DNA of 64,000 bases. Origin: Alphaproteobacteria bacterium. Lineage in GTDB: Bacteria > Pseudomonadota > Alphaproteobacteria > DSM-16000 > Inquilinaceae. The DNA is taken from the NCBI GenBank assembly GCA_028277405.1, contig JANQGH010000055.1, positions 1 to 64,000 of the forward strand, in the 5' to 3' direction. Shown here in pieces: positions 9,543 through 17,902 of the stretch (positions are counted from its first letter, which is position 1; each line of letters begins with the position of its first letter). The translations under genes and the position numbers were made by a program. The notes below the pieces were generated by a model. It saw only the letters and a program-made list of their open reading frames with translations. It was not told the DNA's origin and made no database searches.

Positions 9543-10193
9543 ATGTCCGTGGCGACGCTGAACGGGGCGGATTTTGTGGCGCTTTTCCATGCCATCGCGC
9601 AGATGATAGAACGTGAGAAAGATCATCTGAGCGCCCTTGATGGTGTCATCGGCGATGGCGATCACGGGGTGACCATGTCGATCGGTTTTCAGGCCGTCGA
9701 CAAGGCGCTTGCAGATGAAGCGCCTGACAGGACGCCGGCCGACATCTGCATGTTGGCTGCCAAGACCTTTCTCAACGCCGTGGGAGCCTCCGTCGGCCCC
9801 TTGTATGCGACCGCGCTCATGCGCGCCGGCGCGGCTGTCAAGGGCAAGTCCGATGTTGGCCCTGAAGACGTGGCCGACATGATCGCCGCGATGGCGGCAG
9901 GCATTGAGCATCGGGGCAAGGCCGAACCGGGTCAAAAAACCATGGTCGATGCCTGGCATCCCGCTGCCGAGGCCGCCCTCGGCGCCAAGGCTGGCGGCAG
10001 CCTGAAAGACATCACCGCGGCAGCCGCCGACGCCGGTCGCGCCGGCGCAGAAGCAACCGCAAGCTTGGTGGCGGGCAAAGGCCGCTCGGCCAACTTAGGA
10101 GACAGGGCCGTCGGCCATATCGACCCCGGTGCGGCGTCGGCCGCCATGATCCTTGACACAATCGCCCAATGGGCGAGCGAAAGGGCCGATTGA
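9543..10193 (+). CDS. DhaL-like ATP-binding kinase subunit
   Basis: A 216-aa all-helical subunit that carries the nucleotide. The Asp cluster that binds Mg-ATP is clear (DGVIGDGDHGVTMSIGF), as is the Gly-rich SVGPLYATALMRAG region. The ATG at 9543 follows AGAAGGAG. It pairs with the upstream DhaK-like protein to phosphorylate a small ketose. Only the DhaK and DhaL parts are present. ATP-dependent kinases usually fuse these domains, whereas PTS systems add DhaM, so this two-protein arrangement without DhaM is worth noting. Confidence 0.88.
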   Translation: MSVATLNGADFVALFHAIAQMIEREKDHLSALDGVIGDGDHGVTMSIGFQAVDKALADEAPDRTPADICMLAAKTFLNAVGASVGPLYATALMRAGAAVKGKSDVGPEDVADMIAAMAAGIEHRGKAEPGQKTMVDAWHPAAEAALGAKAGGSLKDITAAAADAGRAGAEATASLVAGKGRSANLGDRAVGHIDPGAASAAMILDTIAQWASERAD

Positions 10194-10203
10194 CGGCCTT
10201 GAT

Positions 10204-10863
10204 TTAGCGCACCAGGGCCAGCCCATATTCGTGCATGGCTTCCGCCACTTCCTCAAGCTCGGCGTCCGTCAGCAATTTGGGCCCTCCGACTTGGAGGCTG
10301 AGCCAATACTGCCGTGCCAGCGCCTCCAGTTCGGTGGCATATCCCTTGGCCTGCTCAAGCGAATGGCCCAGCGCGATCATGCCGTGGTTGGCGAGCAGGC
10401 AACCCATGCGGCCCTTGAGCGCCTCCACGGCATGACCCGACAAGGCTTGGGTGCCGAAGCGTGCATACGGCGCACAGCGGATGTCGTGACCGCCAAAGGC
10501 GGTGACCATGTAGTGACAGGGCGGTATTGACTTATGGGCGATTGCGAGTGCGGTTGCATAGTCGGAGTGCGCGTGGACGATCGCGCCCACATCCGGCCGT
10601 GCTGCGAAAATGTCGCGGTGGAAGCGCCATTCTGTTGATGGTGGTTTGGGGCCGTCATAGCTGCCGTCCCGTTGTGCGACGTCCATGTGGGCGACCATCT
10701 CAGGCTGCATCATCTCATAAGGCGTCGCGCTGGGGGATATCAGAAAGCCGTCATTGTGGCGCACGCTGACATTGCCGGACGTGCCCTGGTTCAAACCGCT
10801 CGTGTTTAGCCAGCGGCACGTGTCGACAATTGCCTGGCGGAGTGCATGTTCGTGGGAAATCAT
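10204..10863 (-). CDS. Class II aldolase/adducin-family protein
   Basis: A 219-aa zinc-dependent aldolase-type protein related to L-fuculose-1-phosphate and ribulose-phosphate aldolases or epimerases. Visible features are the substrate loop GNVSVRHNDGFLISPS, the zinc-site HAHSDYATALA and a later His in LLANHGMIALG. The frame stays open to 11220, but homology begins at the ATG at 10863, which has a GGG-rich site upstream. It converges on dhaL with a 10-base gap. It probably cleaves or isomerises a phosphorylated ketose made by the neighbouring kinases. Confidence 0.85.
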   Translation of the reverse strand: MISHEHALRQAIVDTCRWLNTSGLNQGTSGNVSVRHNDGFLISPSATPYEMMQPEMVAHMDVAQRDGSYDGPKPPSTEWRFHRDIFAARPDVGAIVHAHSDYATALAIAHKSIPPCHYMVTAFGGHDIRCAPYARFGTQALSGHAVEALKGRMGCLLANHGMIALGHSLEQAKGYATELEALARQYWLSLQVGGPKLLTDAELEEVAEAMHEYGLALVR

Positions 10864-11338
10864 GAAAGGCCCTGATGATTTGGGTGACGAGGATCGGTGG
10901 ACCGATCCCAGGGTTTGGCGTGTCGGCGGACCATAAACAAACGGGGCGGGTATCGAAATCCCGACGATTGACGCGTCCTGTCTGACGGGCAGAGTTCCCT
11001 GCGGGGAGAACTGGCGGATCGCGCATTGTGTTCTTGAGCCGACGGCCAGGCGGGGGAGCTGTGCCGCCTGGTTTGGCCTTGCAATGAATGCGCGCCGGCT
11101 CGCGTTTGCGTTGCGCAAACACGGTTCGCTTATCACGTCGTTCATGAAGAATCCGTGTCGACTGTTTCTTAAGTGGTTTGAGTGACTGGCGCCGCTCATG
11201 AAAATTAGTATCGAAACCACTCAATATTGACCCTAGAGAGCGCTCGGGGGCGCCTCTAGTCTGGCACCATAAGCTCTTCAAGAGTCATCTGTGGCAAGCA
11301 AAAGGTTCGATCAACGAGCCATGCCCAAGGAGGATGTC
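10864..11338. promoter_or_regulatory. Divergent intergenic control region (475 bp)
   Basis: No gene is supported here; open frames on the minus strand are low-complexity. It holds an inverted repeat AGTGGTTT (11172-11179) / AAACCACT (11214-11221) and a hairpin with arms starting CTAGAG (11233) and ending CTCTAG (11259). Either could be an operator for the divergent aldolase gene and the CUT2 transporter operon. A strong AAGGAGG ribosome site at 11328-11334 marks the transporter start. Confidence 0.4.
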
Positions 11339-12145
11339 ATGGCCACCACAGCCGGGGCGCCGAACGAGGCGGCCAACCTGTTATCTGTTCGCAACCTCGA
11401 TAAATATTATGGCGGCTTGCGCGCGCTGAACTCGGTGAGCCTCGACATAAGCGAAGGCGAGATTCTGGCGCTTGTCGGCGACAATGGTGCCGGCAAATCA
11501 ACGCTGATTAAGGCTCTTTCAGGCGCGTTGGAGCCCGATGGCGGTGAGATTTTTCTGCAAGGCGAAGTGATTGAGCTTCGCACCCCCCGAGACGCGACTG
11601 AGCGCGGTATTGAAACCGTCCACCAGAACCTGGGGCTGGTCGATACGCTCAATGTCCCTGAAAATGTCTTCCTCGGCCGCGAGATCAAGTCCCGCCTGTT
11701 GGGCCTTCTGCCGCAGCTCGACCATGGAGAGATGCGCCGACAGACGCGGGAACTGCTCGACCGCTTCTCCATCGGCCTACCGACCTTGAACGAGCCGGTC
11801 CGCCGCCTGTCGGGCGGCCAGCGCCAGACGATTGCCATCAGCCGTCTGCTGTTGGCAAAGCCGAAGCTGTTGATCATGGACGAGCCGATGGCAGCCCTCG
11901 GCGTCGATGAAGGCAGCAAAGTGCTCGATCTCGTCGTCAAGCTCCGCGACGAGGGCCTGACTGTCCTGATCATCAGTCACAATCTGGAGCATGTGTTCAA
12001 GATCGCCGACCGGGTTGCCGTGATGAAAAACGGCAAATTGGTCGCGGTTATCCCGACCGAACACACGACCCGCGAAGCCATTGTCGGGCTGATCACACTC
12101 GGGGCATCGGGTGCCCGAGAGGAGGATCGCAAATGGCTGTCGTGA
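11339..12145 (+). CDS. Sugar ABC importer ATPase, single-domain (FrcA-like)
   Basis: A 268-aa ATPase of the CUT2 family. Walker A is GDNGAGKST, the signature is LSGGQRQ, Walker B is LLIMDEP and the switch His is in IISHNLEHVF. Most CUT2 ATPases (RbsA type) have two fused domains of about 500 aa; this one has a single domain, as in the fructose importer FrcBCA of Sinorhizobium, and must act as a homodimer. The ATG at 11339 follows AAGGAGG; GTG at 11291 is a less likely start. The gene overlaps the permease by 13 bases. Confidence 0.9.
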   Translation: MATTAGAPNEAANLLSVRNLDKYYGGLRALNSVSLDISEGEILALVGDNGAGKSTLIKALSGALEPDGGEIFLQGEVIELRTPRDATERGIETVHQNLGLVDTLNVPENVFLGREIKSRLLGLLPQLDHGEMRRQTRELLDRFSIGLPTLNEPVRRLSGGQRQTIAISRLLLAKPKLLIMDEPMAALGVDEGSKVLDLVVKLRDEGLTVLIISHNLEHVFKIADRVAVMKNGKLVAVIPTEHTTREAIVGLITLGASGAREEDRKWLS

Positions 12146-13164
12146 CGGGGGCACCTGGCACCGAAAACGCATCAAAATCTGCAAAATCGATCGGCGGATC
12201 GGATCGGCGCTTCAACCTCCAAGGTGTCGGCCTAACGGTGGTCGTCGTGGCCTTGGCGTTGCTTTTCACGTGGATCAATCCGCGCTTCGCGACGCTTTCC
12301 AATCTCGCCAACGTACTCACCCAGTCGTCGACTTATGTGATTGTCGCCATGGGTATGACGTTTGTCATCTCCAAAGCCGGTATCGACTTGTCGGTCGGCT
12401 CGCTCTTGGCGCTGGTCACTTGCGTGTTCTTCGGCATGGTGGATGGCGGCAGTCCTTGGGGGCTGGCCCTCATTGTCATGTTCGGGCTGGCCATCGCGCT
12501 TGGTGCCTTAAACGGCGCGCTTGTCGCCTTTCTCGCCATCCCCGCCCTGATTGCAACATTAGGAACCATGGTCGCCTTTCGAGGGGTGGCCCTGCTGCAT
12601 TCGGCCGGCGAACTCTATTTCGGCCTGCCGGGGCCAATCCTTTGGCTCGGCCAGGGTGCGGTTTTCGGCATTCCCGTACCGATTCTGGTCGCGGCGCTGT
12701 TCGTGGCCTTCAGCTTCTGGCTGTTCAACCATACAAGCTTTGGACTGCATGTGCGTGCCGTCGGTGGCAACCGGGAGTCCGCCCGGCTTGCCGGCGTCAA
12801 TGTGCAACGGATCGAAGTGCTGACCTACGCGCTGATGGGGTTTGCCGTGGCACTGGGCGGCCTGCTGTGGATGGCCCGTATCGACGGCACACAAGCCACC
12901 ATGGGCACGGCGATGGAGATCCATGTGATTGCCGCCGTTATCATTGGCGGCACGAGCCTGTTCGGCGGTCGCGGCACAATATATGGCAGCCTTCTCGGCG
13001 CGATCCTTCTCAGCATGCTGAACAATGCGCTTGTGATCGCAGGCGTGGAGTTCTTCTGGCAGCTTGTCGCTATCGGCGCGATCGTCATTGCCGCCGTGAC
13101 CATCAACAATTTCCGCGAAAACCGCATTCCGTGGCTCCGCAAGATCGGTGGTCGCCGCTCTTAG
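12133..13164 (+). CDS. Sugar ABC importer permease (RbsC/FrcC type)
   Basis: A 343-aa inner-membrane protein with 8-10 hydrophobic segments. The conserved CUT2 loop VIIGGTSLFGGRGTIYGSLLG occurs near residues 272-292, and the early motif GIDLSVGSLLAL is also typical. The start overlaps the ATPase gene and follows GAGAGGAGG. It forms a homodimeric channel for a pentose, hexose or polyol delivered by the binding protein downstream. Confidence 0.92.
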   Translation: MAVVTGAPGTENASKSAKSIGGSDRRFNLQGVGLTVVVVALALLFTWINPRFATLSNLANVLTQSSTYVIVAMGMTFVISKAGIDLSVGSLLALVTCVFFGMVDGGSPWGLALIVMFGLAIALGALNGALVAFLAIPALIATLGTMVAFRGVALLHSAGELYFGLPGPILWLGQGAVFGIPVPILVAALFVAFSFWLFNHTSFGLHVRAVGGNRESARLAGVNVQRIEVLTYALMGFAVALGGLLWMARIDGTQATMGTAMEIHVIAAVIIGGTSLFGGRGTIYGSLLGAILLSMLNNALVIAGVEFFWQLVAIGAIVIAAVTINNFRENRIPWLRKIGGRRS

Positions 13165-13238
13165 CTGGTTGCTGGAGTGCGTTCTCACAAACAGTCCGAA
13201 TTGAAGATCACCACACGGCACATAAGGGAGGAAATCTG

Positions 13239-14228
13239 ATGAAGAATCTTTGCCGTAATCTGTTCGTGGCAGCCGCCACGATGGCCATTGCGATGACATC
13301 GCCCGTTGTCGCGCAGGACGAGCCGATCGAGATCGCTTATCTGTCGCCGTCTTTTGACATCTCCGATGCATGGGAGCGGGTCTATTGGTCCATGCGCGGG
13401 CGTCTTGACGAACTGGGCGTCGATTATGACGTTCAGCTTTTGGCCGTTCCAAACGCGACCGATCATGCTGGTCAGCTTGCCCAGGTCGAATCCGTCATTC
13501 AGCGCGGTGTCGACTACGTCATGCTTGGTGCAACCGAGTATGAGGCGGCCGTGCCGGCTCTGCGCCAGTTGAACGAGGCCGGCATTCCTGCGGTTGTCTA
13601 CAACTTCCTTGAACCCCATGAGGATGAAAGTGCTCGCGGGCTGCAATACATCGCCTTCGATCACGAGGAAGGCGGGCGGCTGGCTGGTGTGTGGACCGCG
13701 CTACAGCTGAACGGTGTCGGCAAGGTGGCCGTGCTCCAGGGCGTTCCAGGCGTTGTCAGCGATCAACGTATGGGCGGTTTCACGTCCGTTATTGAACAGT
13801 TCCCGAACATCGAGATCGTCGTCGGCGTTCACACGGACTTTGATCGCGTGAAGGCTTTCGAGGCCACCCAAAACCTCCTGACGGCGCATCCGGATCTCGA
13901 CGTGATCTATGGCGTGTCCACGGCGGTGGGTTTGGGTGCCGGTCAGGCCGTGCGTCAGGCTGGTCTGTCCGACGAGATCATGACCATCGGTTTCGGCGGC
14001 ACGGGTGATGAGATAACCGCCATGGAGGAGGGCTGGCTGAGCGCTTCGCCCCTGCGCTCCATCGACGATAGCGGCGTTGCCGTTGCCGACGCTTTTGTCG
14101 GTCATATGAATGGCGAAGAGGTTCCGGCAGTCTGGTCCGGGCCGTTCATCATGATCGACGCCAACTCCGATGCTGGTGAGATCGTCGAGCACGCCAACCG
14201 CTATTCGCGGCCTGCCATGGGCCGGTGA
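13239..14228 (+). CDS. Sugar ABC importer substrate-binding protein (RbsB/TorT-like)
   Basis: A 329-aa periplasmic protein of the Peripla_BP_4 (ribose-type) family. A Sec signal peptide covers about residues 1-25, with probable cleavage after VVAQ. The ATG at 13239 follows GGGAGGAAA; the same frame is open far upstream inside the permease gene but that part is not coding. It ends in front of a strong terminator, so it is the last gene of the transporter operon. Substrate unknown; adjacent dehydrogenases suggest a pentitol or pentulose. Confidence 0.9.
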   Translation: MKNLCRNLFVAAATMAIAMTSPVVAQDEPIEIAYLSPSFDISDAWERVYWSMRGRLDELGVDYDVQLLAVPNATDHAGQLAQVESVIQRGVDYVMLGATEYEAAVPALRQLNEAGIPAVVYNFLEPHEDESARGLQYIAFDHEEGGRLAGVWTALQLNGVGKVAVLQGVPGVVSDQRMGGFTSVIEQFPNIEIVVGVHTDFDRVKAFEATQNLLTAHPDLDVIYGVSTAVGLGAGQAVRQAGLSDEIMTIGFGGTGDEITAMEEGWLSASPLRSIDDSGVAVADAFVGHMNGEEVPAVWSGPFIMIDANSDAGEIVEHANRYSRPAMGR

Positions 14229-14254
14229 CCGCCTAGGCTGGACGGCATAAGGTT

Positions 14255-14290
14255 GCTTCGGGCCCTTTCGCGGGGCCCGAAGCTTTTCTT
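14255..14290 (+). terminator. Rho-independent terminator after the CUT2 binding-protein gene
   Basis: GCTTCGGGCCC (14255-14265) pairs perfectly with GGGCCCGAAGC (14273-14283) round a 7-base loop, followed by TTTTCTT (14284-14290). It lies only 15 bases before the SDR gene, so SDR expression depends on read-through or a promoter inside the hairpin region. Confidence 0.8.
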
Positions 14291-14305
14291 GAGGGAGCGC
14301 GGATT

Positions 14306-15031
14306 GTGGGTCTGGACGGTAAACGCATTCTGGTGACAGGCGCCGGCAAAGGCATTGGCGAAGCGACTGCGCGGCTGCTGGCATCGCGCGGCGCGAACGT
14401 TATCGCGCTCAGCCGTTCGCAAGATGACCTTGATCGGTTAAGCGCCGAGACGGGTTGCGAGACGATCGCCTGCGATTTGGCATACCTCGATGACATTGAG
14501 AAATGCGTTCAGGATGCACTGCCGCTCGACGGGCTGGTCAACAATGCCGGGACGACGGCACTGGAGCCGTTTTTGGAAACGTCGCTCGCTTCTTTCGATC
14601 ATCTGATGACGGTCAACACCAAGGCGGCCATGGTGATCGCGCAGGTAGCCACCCGCGACATGATCGAGCGCTCCGTTGCCGGTGCCATCGTCAATGTATC
14701 AAGCGTTGCGGCATCGATCGGCATCGCCGATCACACATCCTACTGCGCCTCGAAGGCTGCGCTCGATGCGCTGACCCGTGTCATGGCCATCGAGCTTGGT
14801 CCCCACGGCATCCGCGTGAATTCGGTGAACCCGGCGGTCACGCTCACGCCCATGGCCGTCAAGGCGTGGAGCGACCCCGCCAAAGCCGATCCGGTGAAGA
14901 ACCGCATTGCAATGGGTCGCTTCATCGAACCTCCCGAGGTGGCCGATGTGATCGCCTATCTGCTCGACGATGGTGCGAGCATGGTCACTGGTCACAGTCT
15001 TGCAATTGATGGTGGTCTGCTGATCACGTGA
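14306..15031 (+). CDS. Short-chain dehydrogenase resembling L-xylulose (dicarbonyl) reductase
   Basis: A 241-aa NAD(P)-dependent SDR. The cofactor loop TGAGKGIGEAT is at about 12-22, NNAG at about 78-81, the catalytic Ser in NVSSVAASIG and the YCASK motif. Large parts recall mammalian DCXR (L-xylulose reductase): TGAGKGIG, VSRTQADLD-like and VNPTVVMT-like stretches. DCXR-type enzymes interconvert L-xylulose and xylitol. The GTG at 14306 follows GAGGGAG. A xylitol-dehydrogenase-like gene 1 kb away supports a role in polyol oxidation, although other sugars or simple dicarbonyls remain possible. Confidence 0.82.
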   Translation: MGLDGKRILVTGAGKGIGEATARLLASRGANVIALSRSQDDLDRLSAETGCETIACDLAYLDDIEKCVQDALPLDGLVNNAGTTALEPFLETSLASFDHLMTVNTKAAMVIAQVATRDMIERSVAGAIVNVSSVAASIGIADHTSYCASKAALDALTRVMAIELGPHGIRVNSVNPAVTLTPMAVKAWSDPAKADPVKNRIAMGRFIEPPEVADVIAYLLDDGASMVTGHSLAIDGGLLIT

Positions 15032-15044
15032 CCGTATCGTCAGA

Positions 15045-15956
15045 TTAGCGCAGTGCGTCGCCTTGAACTTCAGCCCGTGTCGCCTGTGCCAGAAGATGCC
15101 TGTAGCGCGACGGTGCCATCCCTTTCTCCGCCAAGAATCGGCGGTTGAAATTCGAGATGTTTTGAAAGCCGGCCTCGAAACAGATGTCGGTGATCCGTTT
15201 GGATGGATCGACGAGGAGTTCGCAGGCCTTTGCTATGCGCAGTTTGCGGACATAGTCGACGAAGGTGCAACCGGTGTTGCGCTTGAAGAATCGTGAGAAG
15301 GTGGGCTCGGACATACCCACCAGTTTTGCGGCGCGCGACATGCGAACCTCACCGATAAGATTGTCATAGACATAGTCCATCACTTCGCTGACCGCCCTTT
15401 GAACGTCCGGTTCGAGATCTGGACCATAATCGGGACTTGAGAGCATGGTCCATTCCGACGTGGTCGCCAGCAGTTGAAAAAGTTCAAATACACGGCCAAG
15501 TCGCGTCAGGCCTGTCAACGCGCCGACGCTTTCCAAAAGCTCGCCGGCTTGTTTGGCGGTCTCACCATGGAACACCAGCCCGCGGCGTGAGCGTTCGATC
15601 AGGTCGTCGAGGCTGTCGAGTTCCGGTAGCAGTGCTGCGGCATCGCAAAAACGCTCGTGATGGAACTGTAAGACGACATGATCGTCCTTCGCCACTTGTC
15701 CCGGTCGCAAGTTGGGCACCCAATTGTGGGGCAGATTCGGCCCTACGAGAGCGATGTAACCTGGCTCGTATTCCTGAATATGGTCGCCGATAAATGCCAC
15801 GCCTTTCGTTGCGCGAATCCGATGAATTTCGCATTCGGGATGGTGGTTCCAGTGGGCCAGCTCACACGGGTAGTCGTGAACGTGCCAGCGAAACGAAGCG
15901 CCGGGCTCGACGGCAATCCACTCAAATCTCGGCGCGGTCATCGGCTGTTGGGTCAA
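15045..15956 (-). CDS. AraC-family transcriptional regulator
   Basis: A 303-aa regulator with an N-terminal cupin-like sensing domain (His-rich WHVHDYPCELAHWNHHPE) and a C-terminal double helix-turn-helix (MSRAAKLVGMSEPTFSRFFK, then RITDICFEAGFQNISNFNRR). The start is a TTG at 15956 preceded by GGGGAAC; an ATG at 15941 is an alternative. It is transcribed with the dehydrogenase gene upstream (36-base gap) and probably controls the pentitol genes on either side. Confidence 0.88.
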   Translation of the reverse strand: MTQQPMTAPRFEWIAVEPGASFRWHVHDYPCELAHWNHHPECEIHRIRATKGVAFIGDHIQEYEPGYIALVGPNLPHNWVPNLRPGQVAKDDHVVLQFHHERFCDAAALLPELDSLDDLIERSRRGLVFHGETAKQAGELLESVGALTGLTRLGRVFELFQLLATTSEWTMLSSPDYGPDLEPDVQRAVSEVMDYVYDNLIGEVRMSRAAKLVGMSEPTFSRFFKRNTGCTFVDYVRKLRIAKACELLVDPSKRITDICFEAGFQNISNFNRRFLAEKGMAPSRYRHLLAQATRAEVQGDALR

Positions 15957-15992
15957 TGCTCGTTCCCCGCTTTCGAAGACAGCCGCAGGGTA

Positions 15993-17030
15993 TCAGGCCG
16001 TCACTTTGATCTGAAGCTTGACATCGGAGGCATTGCCGTAGGCGGCACGTTCAAACGCCGCTACGGACTGGTCGAACGGAAATGTACCACTAATCAGGGG
16101 TTTCAGGTCGACGGTGCCGGACGCAATCAGATTAAGCGCTCGGTCGAAAACGTTGGCGTATCTGAACACCGTTTCGATGCGCACTTCACGCGCCTGTGCA
16201 GCGACGATGTCGAGCGGGACGGGATCGGGCGGCATACCCACGAGAACCACCGTGCCTGCCGGCCGCACCATCTCAAACAGACCATCGAAGGCCGTTCGGG
16301 CACCGCTGGCTTCGACCACAATGTCGGCGCCCCAATTGCCGGTGGTTCTGTCGACGACCGATGCAAGATCGGTATCGCGTATGTTGACCGGGAGAACATT
16401 GTCATAGGCAGCCGCGACGGCGAGCTTTTCGTCGACAAGGTCGGATATGATGACTTGGCTGCAACCGCCCGCCAGAAGTGCCAGGGCACACATGATCCCG
16501 ATCGGCCCGGCGCCAAGAACGAGCGCGACGTCGCCCGGCGTGATCTGCGCCCGCGCCGCCGCCTGCACGCCGATGGCGAACGGCTCGACCATCGCGCCCT
16601 CCGCGAAGCTGACGTGGTCCGGCATCTTGAAGGTGAAGCCAGCGGGGTGAACCACTTGCGGCGCCAGACAGCCATGCACGGGCGGCGTTGCCCAGAACAC
16701 GACGTCCGGATCAACGTTGTAGGCTCCCAGCTTGACGGCTCTGGAGTTCGATGCCGGGACCCCAGGCTCCATGCAGACCCGATCTCCCGGCTTGAGGTCG
16801 CGGACGCGTGCTCCAATCTGGCTGACAACACCTGACGCTTCATGGCCCAGCACCATGGGCGCTTCGACGACAAAAGGCCCTATCCGGCCATGGGTGTAAT
16901 AATGAATATCGCTGCCACAGATGCCGACCGTGTCGATGTCGATCAGCACATCGTCGGGGCCGGGTGAGGTAGGCAGATCAATTTCCCGGATCGCGATTTC
17001 TCCAACCCGTTCGAGTACAACGGCCTTCAC
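15993..17030 (-). CDS. Zinc-dependent alcohol dehydrogenase, xylitol/sorbitol dehydrogenase type
   Basis: A 345-aa medium-chain dehydrogenase. Catalytic zinc ligands are visible as Cys38 ([10 protein letters not shown]) and His63-Glu64 (GHEASG); the NAD loop is [14 protein letters not shown]. The [10 protein letters not shown]...FWATPP block is that of polyol dehydrogenases. The four Cys of the structural zinc lobe are missing, as known for sorbitol/xylitol dehydrogenases. The predicted reaction is xylitol or D-sorbitol to the 2-ketose with NAD. With the L-xylulose-reductase-like SDR it could connect L-xylulose, xylitol and D-xylulose; no xylulokinase is in the window. Confidence 0.87.
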   Translation of the reverse strand: MKAVVLERVGEIAIREIDLPTSPGPDDVLIDIDTVGICGSDIHYYTHGRIGPFVVEAPMVLGHEASGVVSQIGARVRDLKPGDRVCMEPGVPASNSRAVKLGAYNVDPDVVFWATPPVHGCLAPQVVHPAGFTFKMPDHVSFAEGAMVEPFAIGVQAAARAQITPGDVALVLGAGPIGIMCALALLAGGCSQVIISDLVDEKLAVAAAYDNVLPVNIRDTDLASVVDRTTGNWGADIVVEASGARTAFDGLFEMVRPAGTVVLVGMPPDPVPLDIVAAQAREVRIETVFRYANVFDRALNLIASGTVDLKPLISGTFPFDQSVAAFERAAYGNASDVKLQIKVTA

Positions 17031-17151
17031 TGCGCATCTCCTCCCAAAGCCATTTTTGACCGCTATACTACGTTATCTGCTGTCGACCTCTAGGCTGCCG
17101 CAGTATTGGAATCGATACGAATTTTCAACGCAGTGCCCCGCTTGACGCTGT

Positions 17152-17892
17152 TCAGGCCAGGCCGGTGATCATTGAGACGATTTCGTTCTTGTCGGTCTCG
17201 GCCGTGCGGCGGATGCCGACCTGGCTGCCGCGGCGCAGCACGCAGATGCGGTCGGCCAGGCGGAAGACCTGGTCCAGGCTGTGGCTGATGATCAGGATGG
17301 CCAGGTTTTGCGTGCGCAGGGTCTTGATGATCTCTTCGACCCGCGCCGTCTCCGCAACGCCGAGCGCGGCCGTCGGTTCGTCCAGCAGCACGATGCGCTT
17401 GGCCCAATGAAAGGCGCGCGCGATCGCCACGCCCTGGCGCTGGCCGCCGGACAGGTCGCGGATGGTGGCGGTGACCGACGGGATGCGTACGTCAAGTTGC
17501 GACACCAGGGCTTGTGCCTCGTCGATCATGCCGCGTCGGTCGAGCAGCCCCAGCGGTCTCTTGATCTTCTCGCGGCCCAGGAACAGGTTCATATAGACCG
17601 GCTGTTGGTCGGCGAGCGCCAGGTCCTGGTAGACCACCTCGACATCGTTGCGGTTGGCGTCGGTCGTCGGTTGGACGGTCTTGCCGGCGAACTCGATCGT
17701 GCCGGCCGTGGGCGGGTGCACGCCGGCGATGATCTTGACCAGGGTCGATTTGCCGGCGCCATTGTCGCCGACCAGCGCCACGATCTCGCCCGCCTCTATT
17801 GCCAGCGAACAGTTTTCGATCGCAACCAGGCCCGAAAACTCCTTTCGGATATCGGTCAGCCTGAGGGCCGGGGCGTTGGATACGTTGGGCAT
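17152..17892 (-). CDS. Sugar-type ABC importer ATPase, single-domain (FrcA-like), second copy
   Basis: A 246-aa ATPase with Walker A GDNGAGKST, signature LSGGQRQ, Walker B VLLDEPTAALGV and switch His in IISHSLDQVF. Single-domain CUT2 type, only distantly similar to the copy at 11339. The ATG at 17892 lies 10 bases after the stop of the YhfX-like gene. It is the last gene of the ROK operon, unusually separated from its permease by the YhfX-like gene. Confidence 0.9.
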   Translation of the reverse strand: MPNVSNAPALRLTDIRKEFSGLVAIENCSLAIEAGEIVALVGDNGAGKSTLVKIIAGVHPPTAGTIEFAGKTVQPTTDANRNDVEVVYQDLALADQQPVYMNLFLGREKIKRPLGLLDRRGMIDEAQALVSQLDVRIPSVTATIRDLSGGQRQGVAIARAFHWAKRIVLLDEPTAALGVAETARVEEIIKTLRTQNLAILIISHSLDQVFRLADRICVLRRGSQVGIRRTAETDKNEIVSMITGLA

Positions 17893-17902
17893 CGCGCGGC
17901 GC

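Noticed and set aside
10751-11281. 176-codon minus-strand frame in the aldolase upstream region
   Set aside because: Basic, low-complexity product with no ribosome site, overlapping the aldolase start region; treated as intergenic.
12111-13238. Upstream in-frame extension of the CUT2 binding protein
   Set aside because: It lies inside the permease gene in another frame; the real start at 13239 has GGGAGGAAA and a signal peptide.
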